Of a stretch of 64,000 bases of DNA, positions 40,426-53,400 are shown piece by piece (the first letter of the stretch is position 1; each line of letters begins with the position of its first letter). Position numbers and translations under genes: made by a program. The stretch is taken from the NCBI GenBank assembly GCA_017506865.1, contig JAFCMP010000090.1:1-64000 (forward strand), written 5' to 3'. The DNA comes from Tribonema minus. Its lineage: Eukaryota > Sar > Xanthophyceae > Tribonematales > Tribonemataceae. The notes beneath the pieces are model-generated. The model was not told the DNA's origin. It made no database searches and saw only the letters and a program-made list of their open reading frames with translations.

Positions 40426-43400
40426 CTAGCTGCAGGTCAGTCGTTACCAAAGTCACAACCACCAACCTACGCAATAACAGCAGTTTGCAAGGGCCTGATG
40501 GCTCACCTTCGCCACCAGCTAAGTGGTAGCGTCAGCAGTTTTTGCGTCTTGGACACGTATGCGCGTTTGCGGAAGTTGTCATAGCTGCATGGCACACAAC
40601 CAACACATTTCAAAACATCTGTTGGTGCTGCCATGACCTGCGCTGAATGGTCACAGCATAGCATGATAGCAGAGCTGACAATATGCCTACAGTAGGAGCA
40701 TCAAAGTGCACATGCTGCAAGTACAAAACAGACAAAGACCTTGTGGGCAGGCGAGACAACAGGAAACGAATGATCACAGTGCAAGGCCGTTTATGGTAGG
40801 TGAATGTGATGCAAATATTGTAGCTCATACCAGCAGTGTTGTTAATGACGTACGTACGGGGGAGTACGTACGTACAAGGGAACAGGGGAGTACGTAGGAC
40901 TCTCAGACTATCACCGTATTACCGGCTAACCCTAGCATTAGGGTTAGCTAGAGTTAGCCAACCTAGCCCTAACCCTAACCCCACCTCCTTCTTCTGTACC
41001 AACCATATAGTCCTACTTGTTCTGTCTTATGTCCTCTGATGGTCAGGCTGGGACTGCCTATTGACGTGCAGACCGTGTTGCTACTAGTACGGTAGCACCT
41101 CATGCATCGCCATGAGCTTGTATGCTGTGTTGTCGTAAACTGTGGTAGGCCTGTTTGTTTTGCCTTGCCGGCAGCAGCTACACGTGCAGCCTGTCCTGCT
41201 CTCAGCGACAGCCTAGCGCTTCTTTGTGGCTGATGCCACTGCGTTGCTTTTGCATCTTATCGGGCACTCGGCATTCGTGCGAGAGCACGGTGCGCAAGAA
41301 GCCGTGATAGCTTATGACCACCAGGTGTATACATGTATACAGTCGCAGCATTTGCGCTGCCACTAGGAGCCCTTATCGCTATCTACACTCAGAATACACG
41401 GCTGCCACAGCGGCCTCTTTCTCCATTGCACTGCGTAGTCAAATCCAGCGAAAAGTCATTGTTGCCGGCTAAACCCTAGTTGTTGAAGTTCAACCCTACT
41501 TAGCAACTTCAACATGGGTCAAACCCTGAACCCTAGCCGGTAATACCGCACGGTACTAGGATTCCGGCTGTTACCGCGTACGCACGTACGTACATACCCA
41601 AAAGTGCCAGCTTTAACAACGCTGCATACCAGTATTGAGATCACTTCACAAACGATTGAACAGCTTGTGCAATTCAGTCGGTGTTCCATGCCACTGCTGG
41701 CCTCCAAGACCCAGCAGGATTTGCACTGAAGTGCACCTGGGTGGTATGCCTTGAATTGTCCTGCACTACAATGCACTTCGACATAACAATCAGCCACCGG
41801 CCGAAACTCACCCATTTTCTTCTATGGCAGTCAAAATGCGGCCGTACATGTCCAGGCTCGCTTGAACTGGCAGTCTGCTTTCAGGAGCGAGCATGGGCAC
41901 TCCCTTGGCCGCCTTGGCATAGTAATAGCGCGCACGTGCAATCTGGAAAGCCATGAGCTTCCTGTAATTGTCATCCAGGATACCTGGCGATTTTTCCAGC
42001 ACATTCAGGACAGCAGCAATGGCATGTGTTGAATTGGATGTCCGAAGTTGACTTGCCTCTCAAGACAACCATGTTTGACCGGTGTGTGGGTGTATGTGGG
42101 CATGTTTATTTGTCTGCGTGTGTGAGTGCACATGTTGCATGATGGGCTAGAAGATTTGCTAAGTTAATTGTAGCAGGAAGTTGTCCACAACATCGATAAG
42201 CAGTCAGTCTGTGCACCAAGTGCAGTACTTCGTAGCCCAAAGCACGATGGGCGCGAGGCCAGTCACATCGGAGTACGTGCGAGGTTTAGGTCAAACTAGT
42301 ACTGTAGGCTGCACAAGTGGTATTATCATGGCATTGTCCAACTCCCTGACCGCTCAAGAGAATGCGAGGCAACCGTGATCGTCTCATAGCGGGGATTACA
42401 ATGTGAAGTTGACACAAGGTGTTGGAATGTCTCCAACAGATCAGAGATGGTGAATGTGGTTCCAACGGACTACATTGAGAGTTTGCTACAGACCTGGTGG
42501 TCTGTCACAACTATTGTGACATTCCAGTGTCTGCCAAGAGATCTGAGTCAGTCATATGGTGAGGCGCTCGCTCATCCTCTTTTCGCTGTTGCGTTTCTGG
42601 TGCTTTCAGACCATTTGTGTGTGTGGTGCTCGTCAACGATTATTCAAACTTTGTAAGTTGTACATGGCCAAGCACGTGGCGCATTTGAGGTGCTTCTGAT
42701 GGTACAGATGGTGGCCAGCAGCCTCTGCTGTTCGCCGTTTGCCATTGCTGATTGATGCTTGACGTCGTATTTTGCACTTTGAAATAAGGACAACTGAGAA
42801 AAGCAAAAGTTGCACGAACGCACATGAACTGCAGAAGGAGAGATCTCAGGTTACCTGTTCTTCAGACACGCAAGTGGTGGCAACGTTGTGCAGCACATCA
42901 TTGCGGTACAATCAATAAAAAAAGCTCTTGATCTGACACTGCCTACAGAGCAAAGATGATGCAGCCATTTGCTCAGCATGAAAAAACCTTCACAAGAAAG
43001 CAATCGCAGCACAAATATGCAACCGCTAGTTTGCCGTTCGTGGCGTAGCATCACATGCCCCCCCCCTGCTCGCCTCAATCTCCAGTGCCACAAGGACGAC
43101 AATATCCATTGCAGCAGTGTTTGTTCATCCATGTTGTTGTTTGGCATATATGTGCCACTCTTCTGCAATTGCCTTACTGCAGCACATTCAGACACCCACC
43201 GAATGGAGGTTGGTCTCACCGTTCATGATGTGGTCCTCTGGTACACCAAACCGCTGCAGGTCCTCCTGAGGCAAATATATGCGCCCCCTCACAGCATCCT
43301 CTCCCACATCCCGCAGAATGTTGGTGAGCTGCAAAGCTATGCCCAGGCTCAGTGCTGGCTCCTGCATTGCGGAATGGTGAGTCATGGGGTTACCGCAAAG

Positions 43401-46400
43401 TATGAGAGTAGGTTCATGTCTGGCTACAGCACCTCGTGTTGAGTCCTGAAGTGGGAAACCAAGAAAATATCATGGCTTGATGGCGCAGAGCGTCACAGGT
43501 GACTAGACATGCTTGTTCATGTTCTGTGCCACAAAGCTAGGATTCGTGTGCTCAATGCTAGCTGCAACATACTGAAAATCGGACGTCTTATTGATGCAAC
43601 AGAGCTCATGGTGTCCAGTGATTGCACAGCGAAGCTGGTGTTACAAGAAGTCGAAACGCCAGGCCTGCGTGCAAGGCTTGGTTTGCATAGCTCGTGGCTG
43701 ATGTCTACCGTTATATCCCTATTTAAGCTTGATGAACACCTAAATTGAGACGATACTTAGCCTTCAACCTGATTTCAAGAATCTGAGTATTGTGTTTGAA
43801 CCTGTTTGAGCCGCCCACCTTTTCTGTCAATTGCGTGGGTGCTATCACGCAGGATGTCATGAGGATGATATTTGCACGATAACAACATAGAGCATAGCCA
43901 GCTTGACATGTCGATGACCACGCTTTGCGTATAGCCTCAACGCCAGCTCATCATGGGCGCTGGCTGTGTCTGAAGAGGTAAGAGCAACAGGAAAACCATG
44001 CATAATATTATTTCAAAAACGAGTGCATCTTTGAAAGGGAGCGCTGAGAGGTTGAAGATATGAATGACAGCTTACCAGCTCCAAGATCTGTTCTGGCCGT
44101 GCCCTCCATCGTTCACCCTCCCTTGCGACGCATGCAACAGCAGGTCCTCCGCAGGTGATGTATCGACCTATGATGCCCTCAGCATACGCATCGACGGTTA
44201 CCTAACCCTAACCCCTCCCCCGTAAGCCTATCCCTAACCCCCCAGCTCCCCCCCTTGAGTCGTTGCACATTCATTCAGCTAGACGTGGGTGGGCGTTGTT
44301 GTCGAGAGAGACTGGCGCGGGCAACACACGGGGACAGCCGTGCCATTGGAGGTGTGCATGCAACTATGACGAGTATAGAGCATGCTGCATAGAGAAAGGA
44401 CACAATACTACGGCATATATTGCCATGGACCATTCGAGAACCAGACAAGAAGCTACCATCCACTTTTGAGCCTGTTGCAGCTTCATGTGTTAAGATATGG
44501 TGTTTGACCGCTGAATCTTCTCAATTTGTATCAAACCGCGCTGCCAGGATGCTCCCGCACAATCAACATTCTGTGGGGCCTGCTTGAGTGATGTGTACAG
44601 TGACAGGCCAAACAACTGAAGCCTGGGTATACAATGACTCACTTTCATTCATTTGCGTATTCAATGTGTACAATTGCCTTGTATTCGGTGCCGAGCCGTC
44701 ATGGACAGCTCTTTCTGTTAGTGTTGAAGTTGGCAATCATCTTATATTGCAGTAGAATGTCTCTTCATTGGATCAAGCCTAGGTGCTCATAACTGAGTTG
44801 TAAGGCCTTCCCGTCAACACTTTGATGAGAAACATCTCATGTTTTCCACATGAGAAGCAAATCCTCCAGGTCAACCTCAAGAGCACTGATGTGCTGTGTT
44901 AACATTCAAAAACGTCAAAGGATTGCACAACGTAGCGGTACAGGTCATCTTTCGGCGAAGGTGCTTGGAGAAAATAGTCACAACATGCAGCTTTTTTGGA
45001 GATCAACATGCTTGCAGGATGACATTTGATTCATGATACAGCATGGCAACTTGGAGTGTGTGGCAGCATGGTCGCAAACCACTCACCTTTGCCTGCTCCT
45101 CTGTAATCCCCTTGGCAGTGCCCAGCACAGGCAACGTCATCAATCCCACTGTGCCTGCAACCCTGTAGCAGTACTCCTCCAGCTCCGAGAAAGTAGCTGC
45201 AGATACCATGTACAAAGGTTCATTTCATCATTGCACACGTAGCCAGCATCGGGTCTATCTGTGCTGGGATGCAGTGGATTGCGCACAAGGCAGACCACCA
45301 AGTTGGTATTCTCAACAAACCGCGGTTCTCTGCAGTGTGTTGCCAAAACTGCAAGCATCAATGCCCCATGTGCAGGTATTGTCAATTTTGACCCATAGTT
45401 GGTTTGATGACAAGCAACTGAAAGGTTGCAAACAAACCAATTGCACATGATGGCAACAACAAGTTTTACATATATAACTCAAGTAGAGCTCACACATTGC
45501 ATTGACAACAGGTCCCAAGTGAATGTGGAAGCTCTACATAGGCGACTTATCCGCGGTTAGGACATCAGGCCATAGGCCTCTTGCGATGCTTATGCCAGCA
45601 GCATCGCGATAGGTCAACGTCTGCTTGTGATTGATGTCTTTTTGCTGCGGCAGCCTTCTATCACAAGTGTAACTTGTGTGAAGCTCGCTTGAATGAAATG
45701 GGAGCACAGATGAACCCATTTTCGGATGCCCCTATACATGTACGATCAGGTAAGCTGCATTGAAGTGTGTACCAGCTGCGTTGCAGATGCCAACTAGGCA
45801 AAACAACTCACAGTATTTGCTTCAAGCAACTGATAGCAACCAGCAACTCGACAGGCTGTAGCAGCAGATGGCTTCAGAAGACTTGAAATCATGGTTGCTT
45901 TCGCAACACGAGCTTGGAAAGGAGTGCAAGCATAAATTATTAGAAGTAAATTATAATAAAACGTTTGGGACGAAACATGCCAAAAGCATGTATATGTTGT
46001 CGATTTTCTAAATGTTGCCCAAAAAAGTATTTATGCCAAAACCAAGGTGCATTGAGACAATCACAGTCACAATATCTTGCCCTACTGATGCTGCCGTATT
46101 GTGACACAGTGACTTGTGGGCCCAGTCAGCCCCACGACAACACCAACGCCATGCAGCAAAAGAGCTAATTCAACATGATAGTGCCATGGAGCTCACCATA
46201 TCGTTGCTTGCCAGCGCCAGGCACATCTAGCAGCATGCCCCCAATCATGTCCTTAAATGGACGAATAGAAAGGGTAGGATATCGCTGTTTGGCATCTACA
46301 AGGGCTAGATCCAGTGCATCCAGGCCCTTGCCCTCAAATATGCCCTCGAGCCGCTGGGTCCATCCATCCAGGTCCTGTCCACAGCAATCAAGCAAGCACA

Positions 46401-49400
46401 CACAACAAATGTCGAATTCTTGCTTCTGCCCTGGCGGTGGGCCTATTGAGGAATAAGCAATTCTGTGTTATAAACCTCATTCATGCAACCTTTCACCAAT
46501 TACCTACATAGGTAAATGATTTTGCCACGGATGTTGCACATTGCTTGCTTGAGGTTTGAGCAGCACAGAAGACTTAAGATTTGGTGTCAGTACCAGCAGC
46601 AGGGGAACATCGTCGTATGAGCGACTTTCAGTCGTGTCTGAATTGTGCTGTGCAGCTGCCATGCACCTACTGCAAGGCATCATCATGGAATAAATTCAGT
46701 CCTGTGCAATTCCTCATCTCACGTGTATATGTGCATTGAACAGCTGTTGAACTGTTTTGGCAACACACAACAGGTGTCAGTAATCGCTGAGCAACACCAA
46801 TGCACCACCTATTGCTTGCGTAGGCGGAAACATGGCCTTGCTGGATCGTCCAACCTCACTTTCTCAAGGCAATTTGGCTGAAACTGACGCCTTACTGATT
46901 ATTAACACCTTGTTTCATATTGGGTGCTCACGTAATTTTAAACATTGAGCACACCTGCTCTGCTGATGGAACTGATAGCTTGACAAGTGCCAAAACCACA
47001 TCAGCAAAGTCACACAGAAAGTGTCATGCAGTAACATGTATGTATGCTAAGAAATGGCACAGCGATTTCACATTCCACAAGGTTCGCTTTAATGTACTAC
47101 TAGTTGTCATGATTGTTCTGCAGACAAAACCGGAGTGATTGTTTAAACACATTAGCATCATACCTTGGCACCGCAATAGAGCATTGCAAGATAATGGGAT
47201 GCTCACAGTGTGGTGTCCTCTTCAAGGTGTTTTCTTGACAGATATGGCAATGATGTGTCCATGCTACATGTGATCACCTGACCAGTAAATTAGCAACAAT
47301 GACAGGTCTTCAAGTTCATGCTCCCTGGCTCTGTGGGACATGACAGCAGCGAGCACCGCTGTAGTCAACAGAGTAAATTTATTAAACACATTGTAAGTGC
47401 ATTAGCCCAGCACAACCAGTACTTAAATAATAAACCTACTATACCTGCATTCTGCTGTCCGCGTTCCAGTATCAAACATCCTGAGAGGCAGGTGCCGCGC
47501 ACCTTAAATGCCACAGTGGTATTATGTCTGATGTCGACTCAAAGTACTGGTCTTAAGCAAAGGAGGTACACATTGATCCAGGCGTGAATACCTTCTGCAT
47601 GCTGCGCTTCCCCCGCACCATAGCTCTTGGGCCGTCCACGATGTCATCAGTGCGGCGACACCACACGTAAATGGCCCACACCGCCTGAAACATGCAGGGC
47701 AAGTGAATCAGTCACCGCAATGCATGTTTGTTGCAGCGCTAATGCACCTCGAGTGATATGTGTTGCCAAAAACAATAAGTTACGAGCTTGAATCAAGCCA
47801 CAACCAATTGTAACACACCATCTATGCTGCACAAATGCTTCAGGGCCATAGATGCTTTAAGTGGACCGTGGCAAGCCCTGACACGATGAAAATGCCTCAT
47901 CATTGGCTGCAAGGACTAGGGAGCAGCTTGCAATACCCAACTTGAGCAATTTCTATGATCTCAACAGGGAGTAAATACCTTGCGCGCATCGTCGGCCATG
48001 AACTTGGTCCCCAGGTAGAATGTCTTGGCAAAAATCCCAGTGATACGCTCGCACTCCTGGTGCAAACCAATATCAACAGAGGGGCACATGCAGCTGTCAA
48101 TCCAGTAGGGACGGAATCTTAAAGTCAGGTCTGGTCAGCCAGTGTTGCAAGCTCAGCGCAGTGAATTGGTACACACGAATGCACTCATTGCGCACCACCA
48201 CAGTAGGGAACATTCTGCCCTTTTTCAGCGCAGATCTGACTTTGCAACTGTCATAGATGCTGACAGCAAAATATGCTGTTCCTTTGACACGAAACGGAGT
48301 GTCTGTTGGTGCAGCTCCTTTCTACAATTGTGCTATAACAAGTGTTCGGCATGCAAAGGTGACATGAGGGACCTTGTTATGAACATAGTGGTGGTGGCAC
48401 CCTGCAGCCAACGCCATGAATCTGCTGGACATTCTACATTTAGTATGCCTTCTCAGCAAGTCTCCTAGGTTCCACCTCTCATAATTCAGCATGACGAGTG
48501 CACTAGGTCATCAGCAGATACTGCCAAGCAGCGTGCAACTAGACCGCAGCGTTATCATTGCTTACCTCGTAGGCTTTTTCCAATATCACCTTACGCTTGG
48601 TTGCATCATCAGGTCCGCTGATGAATTCCACATTGTTCAGATCTCCCTCCGACAGCTTTTGTGCGTTTTCCATTGCCAATGCCAGTCCTGGGCTAATGGG
48701 CTGATTCTGTGAGTAGAACATACAGCAGTGATGCACCGTCATCTTTCTTGCAGTAGCTATTGTACATGCCTGACTTCAACAGCTTATGCACGCAGGCCTT
48801 GCAGGTTCAAGAACAATCCACCCGTGGCAGGTTCAAGGATTTTGACACAACAATTCATATCCACCATGGCAGATTTGCACTTGTGCGTGTGTAATGCTGT
48901 CGGGCACGCAATGGAACACCTGCATAGTAGGAATACATTCAAAGAAATAATTGCTGGCACCATCATATACATTGAAGACATCTCCATCTCTTTGCGCAAC
49001 TTGTATGTCATACACAACCAGAATGCGAGGCAGGTAGGCTTATGAATTGCCAACTCCTGGCATGCGAATCTTTTCAGCCATTTCGGAAGTGTTCGACAAA
49101 GCAGAGTATTTCGCAACTCGTAAGCGCCTCGCTGGTCTTTGAGAATTTCAGTTGGCACAGATGGCTGCCGTATTAAACAACAGTACTGCTCCAGGCAATG
49201 ACAATAATCATCGGGAGCCGATGGCCATGGCGCTGCTGCTTCCATCACCAGTGCATCAATGCCGCCACCAGAACCCGCAGCAGCTGAGTCAGCTTGCTTG
49301 ACGCGAGGCCCCAAGGAAGGCAGAATCGACGGTGCAATGTGAGTGCACTGACCTTGGGGCTGCTGATCTTGAGCTTGAGCAGCACGTCCTCCCTGGTAGC

Positions 49401-49589
49401 AGCAGAGGCATCGCTAGCAGGGGCCGACATGCACACAGGCGTCACGCCTGCAGCTTGTGCGCTCGCTGCTGCACTCACCGTGAGTGACCGCGCCCAGGAC
49501 GCAGCCTGATGGATCACAGCATTGCAAAAAGAGCTCAGTCCATGACCGTAGCAACTGCTCGTTGCCGCAAACAGGCACATGCAGTGCAT
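40426..49589 (-). CDS. PSY: phytoene synthase, ten exons (about 410 residues)
   Basis: Exons are 49589-49353, 48706-48566, 48056-47979, 47684-47592, 46374-46197, 45196-45087, 43361-43220, 41983-41812, 40584-40507 and a four-base terminal exon at 40429-40426 (least certain). All are GT-AG with consistent phase. The enzyme condenses two geranylgeranyl diphosphates into phytoene, the first committed step of carotenoid synthesis, in the plastid. The N-terminal 60 or so residues are Ser/Ala-rich like a transit peptide, though the exact start (ATG 49589) is uncertain. Diagnostic sequences are [24 protein letters not shown] (first Asp-rich motif), [12 protein letters not shown], and [13 protein letters not shown]...GRIYLP (second Asp-rich motif). 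The C-terminus has [17 protein letters not shown] and [12 protein letters not shown]. The length is normal for the family and no lesion is seen. It is divergent from the dynein gene. Confidence 0.93.
40850..41595. mobile_element. MITE-like inverted-repeat element in a phytoene synthase intron
   Basis: The left end has gacgtacgtacgg...gtacgtacgtac and, about 65 bases in, attaccggctaaccctag. The right end has the inverse, ccctagccggtaat (41533-41547) and cgtacgcacgtacgtac (41577-41594). The inner 600 bases contain no coding capacity but carry several ccctaa motifs. It sits wholly in the intron between exons 8 and 9 (40585-41811). The exact ends and target duplication could not be fixed. Confidence 0.6.
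43896..44370 (-). repeat. left arm of a long inverted duplication (copy of the dynein 5' region)
   Basis: Read on the minus strand, this segment matches 50008-50465 almost base for base, apart from scattered substitutions and a small length difference near 44030. It lies in the phytoene synthase intron 43362-45086. It includes an inverted copy of the first roughly 100 bases of the dynein first exon, so it is a non-functional promoter/exon duplicate. Confidence 0.93.
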
Positions 49590-50363
49590 ATTCAACAGGA
49601 ATTGAATCTGGACACAGCACTGGCAGCATGGACGCAGTGCATGGGACAAGATCTGCAGCAGTGACGAAGCACTTACCCCTGTGTGCAATGGCGATGGCTT
49701 TGAGATAGCAAGGCCTGCTACGTTGGGTAGAGCCACCAGCGCCACCCATAGGATCATCATGCCTTCAAAATGGCACCCTGTATGTGCTGTCGGCACCTGC
49801 GCTGGTCTCGACCGCGGTGTGCGAGGTGCAAGCGCGTAGCGCCTAGGTGGTCAACATGCAGCTGGTTCTGCGGCCACTAGTCTGCCTTCCCCGGATCGCG
49901 AGCCCTGCGCAGACAGAATGGAGTTGCAGAGTGTGCGCACGTGATAAGAGATAGCCTGAGGTAAAAGGAGGAGCCCCCGAGCGTTAGCCATGGGGTGCCA
50001 GCAGCACGTCATAGTTGCATGCACACCTCCAATGGCACGGCAGTCCCCGTGTGTTGGCCGCGCCAGTCTCTCTCGACAACAACGCCCACCCACGTCTAGC
50101 TGAATGAATGTGCAACGACTCAAGGGGGGGAGCTGGGGGGTTAGGGATAGACTTACGGGGGAGGGGTTAGGGTTAGGTAACCGTCGATGCGTATGCTGAG
50201 GGCATCATAGGTCGATACATCACCTGCGGAGGACCTGCTGTTGCATGCGTCGCAAGGGAGGGTGAACGATGGAGGGCACGGCCAGAACAGATCTTGGAGC
50301 TGGTGAGCTGTCATTCATATCTTCAACCTCAAAGATGCACTCGTTGTTGAAATAATATTACGC
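49590..50363. promoter_or_regulatory. shared interval between divergent phytoene synthase and dynein genes
   Basis: Only about 775 bases separate the two inferred start codons, so both promoters and 5' untranslated regions lie here. I see no unambiguous TATA box. The right half is the duplicated arm (from 50008). Unrecognised 5' untranslated exons may exist for either gene. Confidence 0.5.
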
Positions 50364-50465
50364 ATGGTTTTCCTTGCTCTTACCTCTTCAGACGCAGCCA
50401 GCGCCCATGATGAGCTGGCGTCGAGGCTATACGCAAAGCGTGGTCATCGACATGTCAAGCTGGCT
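50008..50465 (+). repeat. right arm of the inverted duplication (dynein promoter and exon 1 start)
   Basis: This is the presumed source copy, since it is continuous with dynein exon 1 (50364 onward). It contains a short ttagggttagg stretch at about 50166-50176 and the C/G-rich run ggggggagctggggggttaggg, both mirrored in the left arm. The arms are about 5.6 kb apart. Confidence 0.93.
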
Positions 50466-53400
50466 CCCAACTCCCCGCCGCGACATGTTCAATCAACAGC
50501 CAGCTTGGAATCAGTGTACAAGCAACAGGCCAGCGAGTCGGAGCCGTTGATTGCCAAGCTCCTCAGGAAGCCACAGGCGCTTGGCGCCAACAAGAGTCAA
50601 CAAACGCTGGCCACTGCCTGCGGCAGCAGCACAAGAGGTGAAAGCAAGGGCAACTCAATACTCATGCCTAAGGCGTCGCATCTGCACCAGACTGCCCCCG
50701 CTGCCATGTTGGCTGGACCAGATGTGGAGTCAGGAGCGGGTGACAGCAGCGGTCGCTCGCAAGCACGAGCCATCCGGCAAGGTGGCAAGATGCAGAAGGG
50801 AGGACAGGGAACAAAGACTCTGCAAGGGCAACAACCACAGGCAGCGCCATATGGAGCAACCGGGAAGTGGGGGACTGGAGGGGGGAGCGCCATCAGGGCG
50901 GCGGAGGGATCATTTGTGGCATCCCTGGGGCTGAGTGAGGAGCAGTACCTGGACCTCTTTCGCAACGATGGGCACTTCCTGTACCTCTCACAAAAACCTG
51001 GCATCGATTCGACATCCTACAACCTTCAGGTACTACCATGCGAACCCCAATTAGTTACTCAGTAAATGTTTACCACATGATGGATGTTTCGGCTACATGT
51101 GCTTGTGCTCCTCCACCTGATAGCTGCACCAGATATGAGCAGAATACACTTTGCTGCCAACCGACACACCTGGCAGCGTATGAGTGAGCACCTTCACACT
51201 GGGCCTTGGGTCCATGCGAGTTCATCCCCCGGTGTTTCACTTACCGCATTGCGGCCTGCAACAGGCTGTTGCCAGTTCGTTTGCCTGCACAGGTTGCAAT
51301 CACATCAGCGTCATCACAATGTGAAGCCCAGACGTCTTTGCGTAATTGCATCCCTACTTTTGTCCCATAATATGGAAGAACTCCTGCAGGCCACTGCTCT
51401 CTGTCCGAAGCAACCGGTTGAAAGCCCTGTGCGAACCTGCGAGCCACGTTTGAACTTCCTGGTGTACATGAACAAGTATGCGCAGTATGTGTACTTCTGC
51501 TCACTGGCCGCTGTGTGATATCAACATGCCCCCCTGTGCTTGATGCAGGTCAGCACCAGCTTCGACTGCCGGAAAGCCCATCTTCAGGACGTCTACTATA
51601 CACTGTCACAGGCAGGAATCACACGATTCAAACAGGGCGAGAGCGACTTCACCACCCTGGAACGCTGGGATCGCGAATATGCACTCTTCCACCGCATACA
51701 AACCATCCCATTCTTTGAGAAGTACCGGCGTTGGAAGAGCTTTGTCGTGTGGAAAAAGGCGATCAAGACCACCAAGTTCAGAACTGCAAGCGATGCAATC
51801 CAGAACCATCTGTTCAGCTTCAACCCCTCGCTGAGGAGAGCTTTGTACGCCATACGCAAGGAGTGTGTTGATGTGGGCCGACAGCGGTTGTTTGCAATGC
51901 AACCTGGGGACGGTAGCTGTGGCACAACCACCTTGCAAGCTTTCCTGCAACGGCAGACGGCGGCACAGCAGCTGGTGGCGAAGCAGCTGCAACAGCTCTC
52001 TGACAAGGTTCACAGGTAAATTCTTTTCAGAAATTTGGCTCAATGATTTAGCTGCAGAGGAATGGTCCTGCAATTATGTGTGTGAGCAGTGCATAATCAC
52101 GTACGACCAGTTGGGCTGAATCACACGCTGTTGGATTAACCAACTAAGTAGGAGCATGACACGCAATGCTATCGTCCCATTTCACCAAGCAGTCCCCCGC
52201 CGGGGGGGGCTCGCGACCGCCGGACGAGACATAAACTGCACTTTACTACAAGGACGATTTCAGGCAGCTTCACTGTACAACTGGGCAAATCCCTTATCTC
52301 TCGCTGATCAAAGATGTGGGTGTGGCCACGGTACCTGATAGTTGAAGCTGTGTTTGTTTGCTTAGTTTGCTGCAAGTTTAGTCTATTATACCTGACCCGA
52401 GCAACTACAATACCACTGTAGATAACATCTAACGAGTTCATTGGTGTTGCCTTTTGCACCCCCATGCAGCACAGTACAGGCGTCAACTGAGGAGGTGGTG
52501 GAGGAGTTTCTGCGTGACAACAACATCGTCATGGATCATAAGATGACCTTCATGGAGCGGGCCAGCTTGCGCGCAGAATGCCGGCGCCTCACAAGATTTC
52601 TGCGCCTGATCGACCTGAGCGTCATTGACACGTTACGCGACCTGGTGCTGGACTCCACGGAGGAGGCGGCGGCGTTCGTAAGCGAACGCAACACTTGCCA
52701 GATCATATACGCACCGGAGGCAGGTGTTGGCGCTCGCACAGCCGGCGGCAATGTCACCACTCGACAGCGCGGTTCTGCCAATCAGCAGGCAGACAAGGGG
52801 GGGGAGATGACAGGGGGAGCTCCAGCAGGGCAGCGGACAGTGGTGCCTGCAGGAGGCACAAGTGCATCTGGCATGACAGAGCCGCTATTCCAGGTGCATG
52901 CGGAGTTTCAGGAGGATGGCAGCTGCGTTGTGGTGCCCGCGCAGGAGGAGTTTGCTGAGGCGTTCCAGCAGGTGGGCCTGTGTGTGACTGCCGCTCATAT
53001 CCAAATGTGAAGCGTCGCACTTGTGCATTGCGGGGGGGGAATTACCAATGTGCTGTTGCTGTACAATTGGGCAAGAGTACGGACATGTGCCTGCACCAAA
53101 GACCAAGGGTGTATCGTCTTCTGTCATATTAGAACAGGCCATTGCCATGTGTGGATTGGCTGCAGTCTCTATAACGTAGGCATAATCTTCTTTCAACTTT
53201 ATAACTCTACTGCACCAATGCAAGACTGTAGTTGAGCTGGGACAAGTAAGTTTTCAATGCGGCAGATCTTTCAAATACTGCCATCTTGAGGCAACAATGG
53301 TGAGCGCTCAGGCATCGCTTACGCCTGAAAATGTTGTTGGTGAGACTGGAGGTTACATTGGAAGCTGTGGTGATACTTGCTGGCTCCAACATTCGTATGA

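Noticed and set aside
44200-44250. Telomere-like cctaaccctaacccc, also at 40968 and 50160
   Set aside because: Only two or three units each, inside introns or gene flanks and within the inverted duplication or the MITE. They are not a chromosome end.
50364-51065. First dynein ORF as an independent small gene
   Set aside because: It ends at a clean GT donor in phase 0 with the next dynein exon, and the downstream tail sequence continues the protein.
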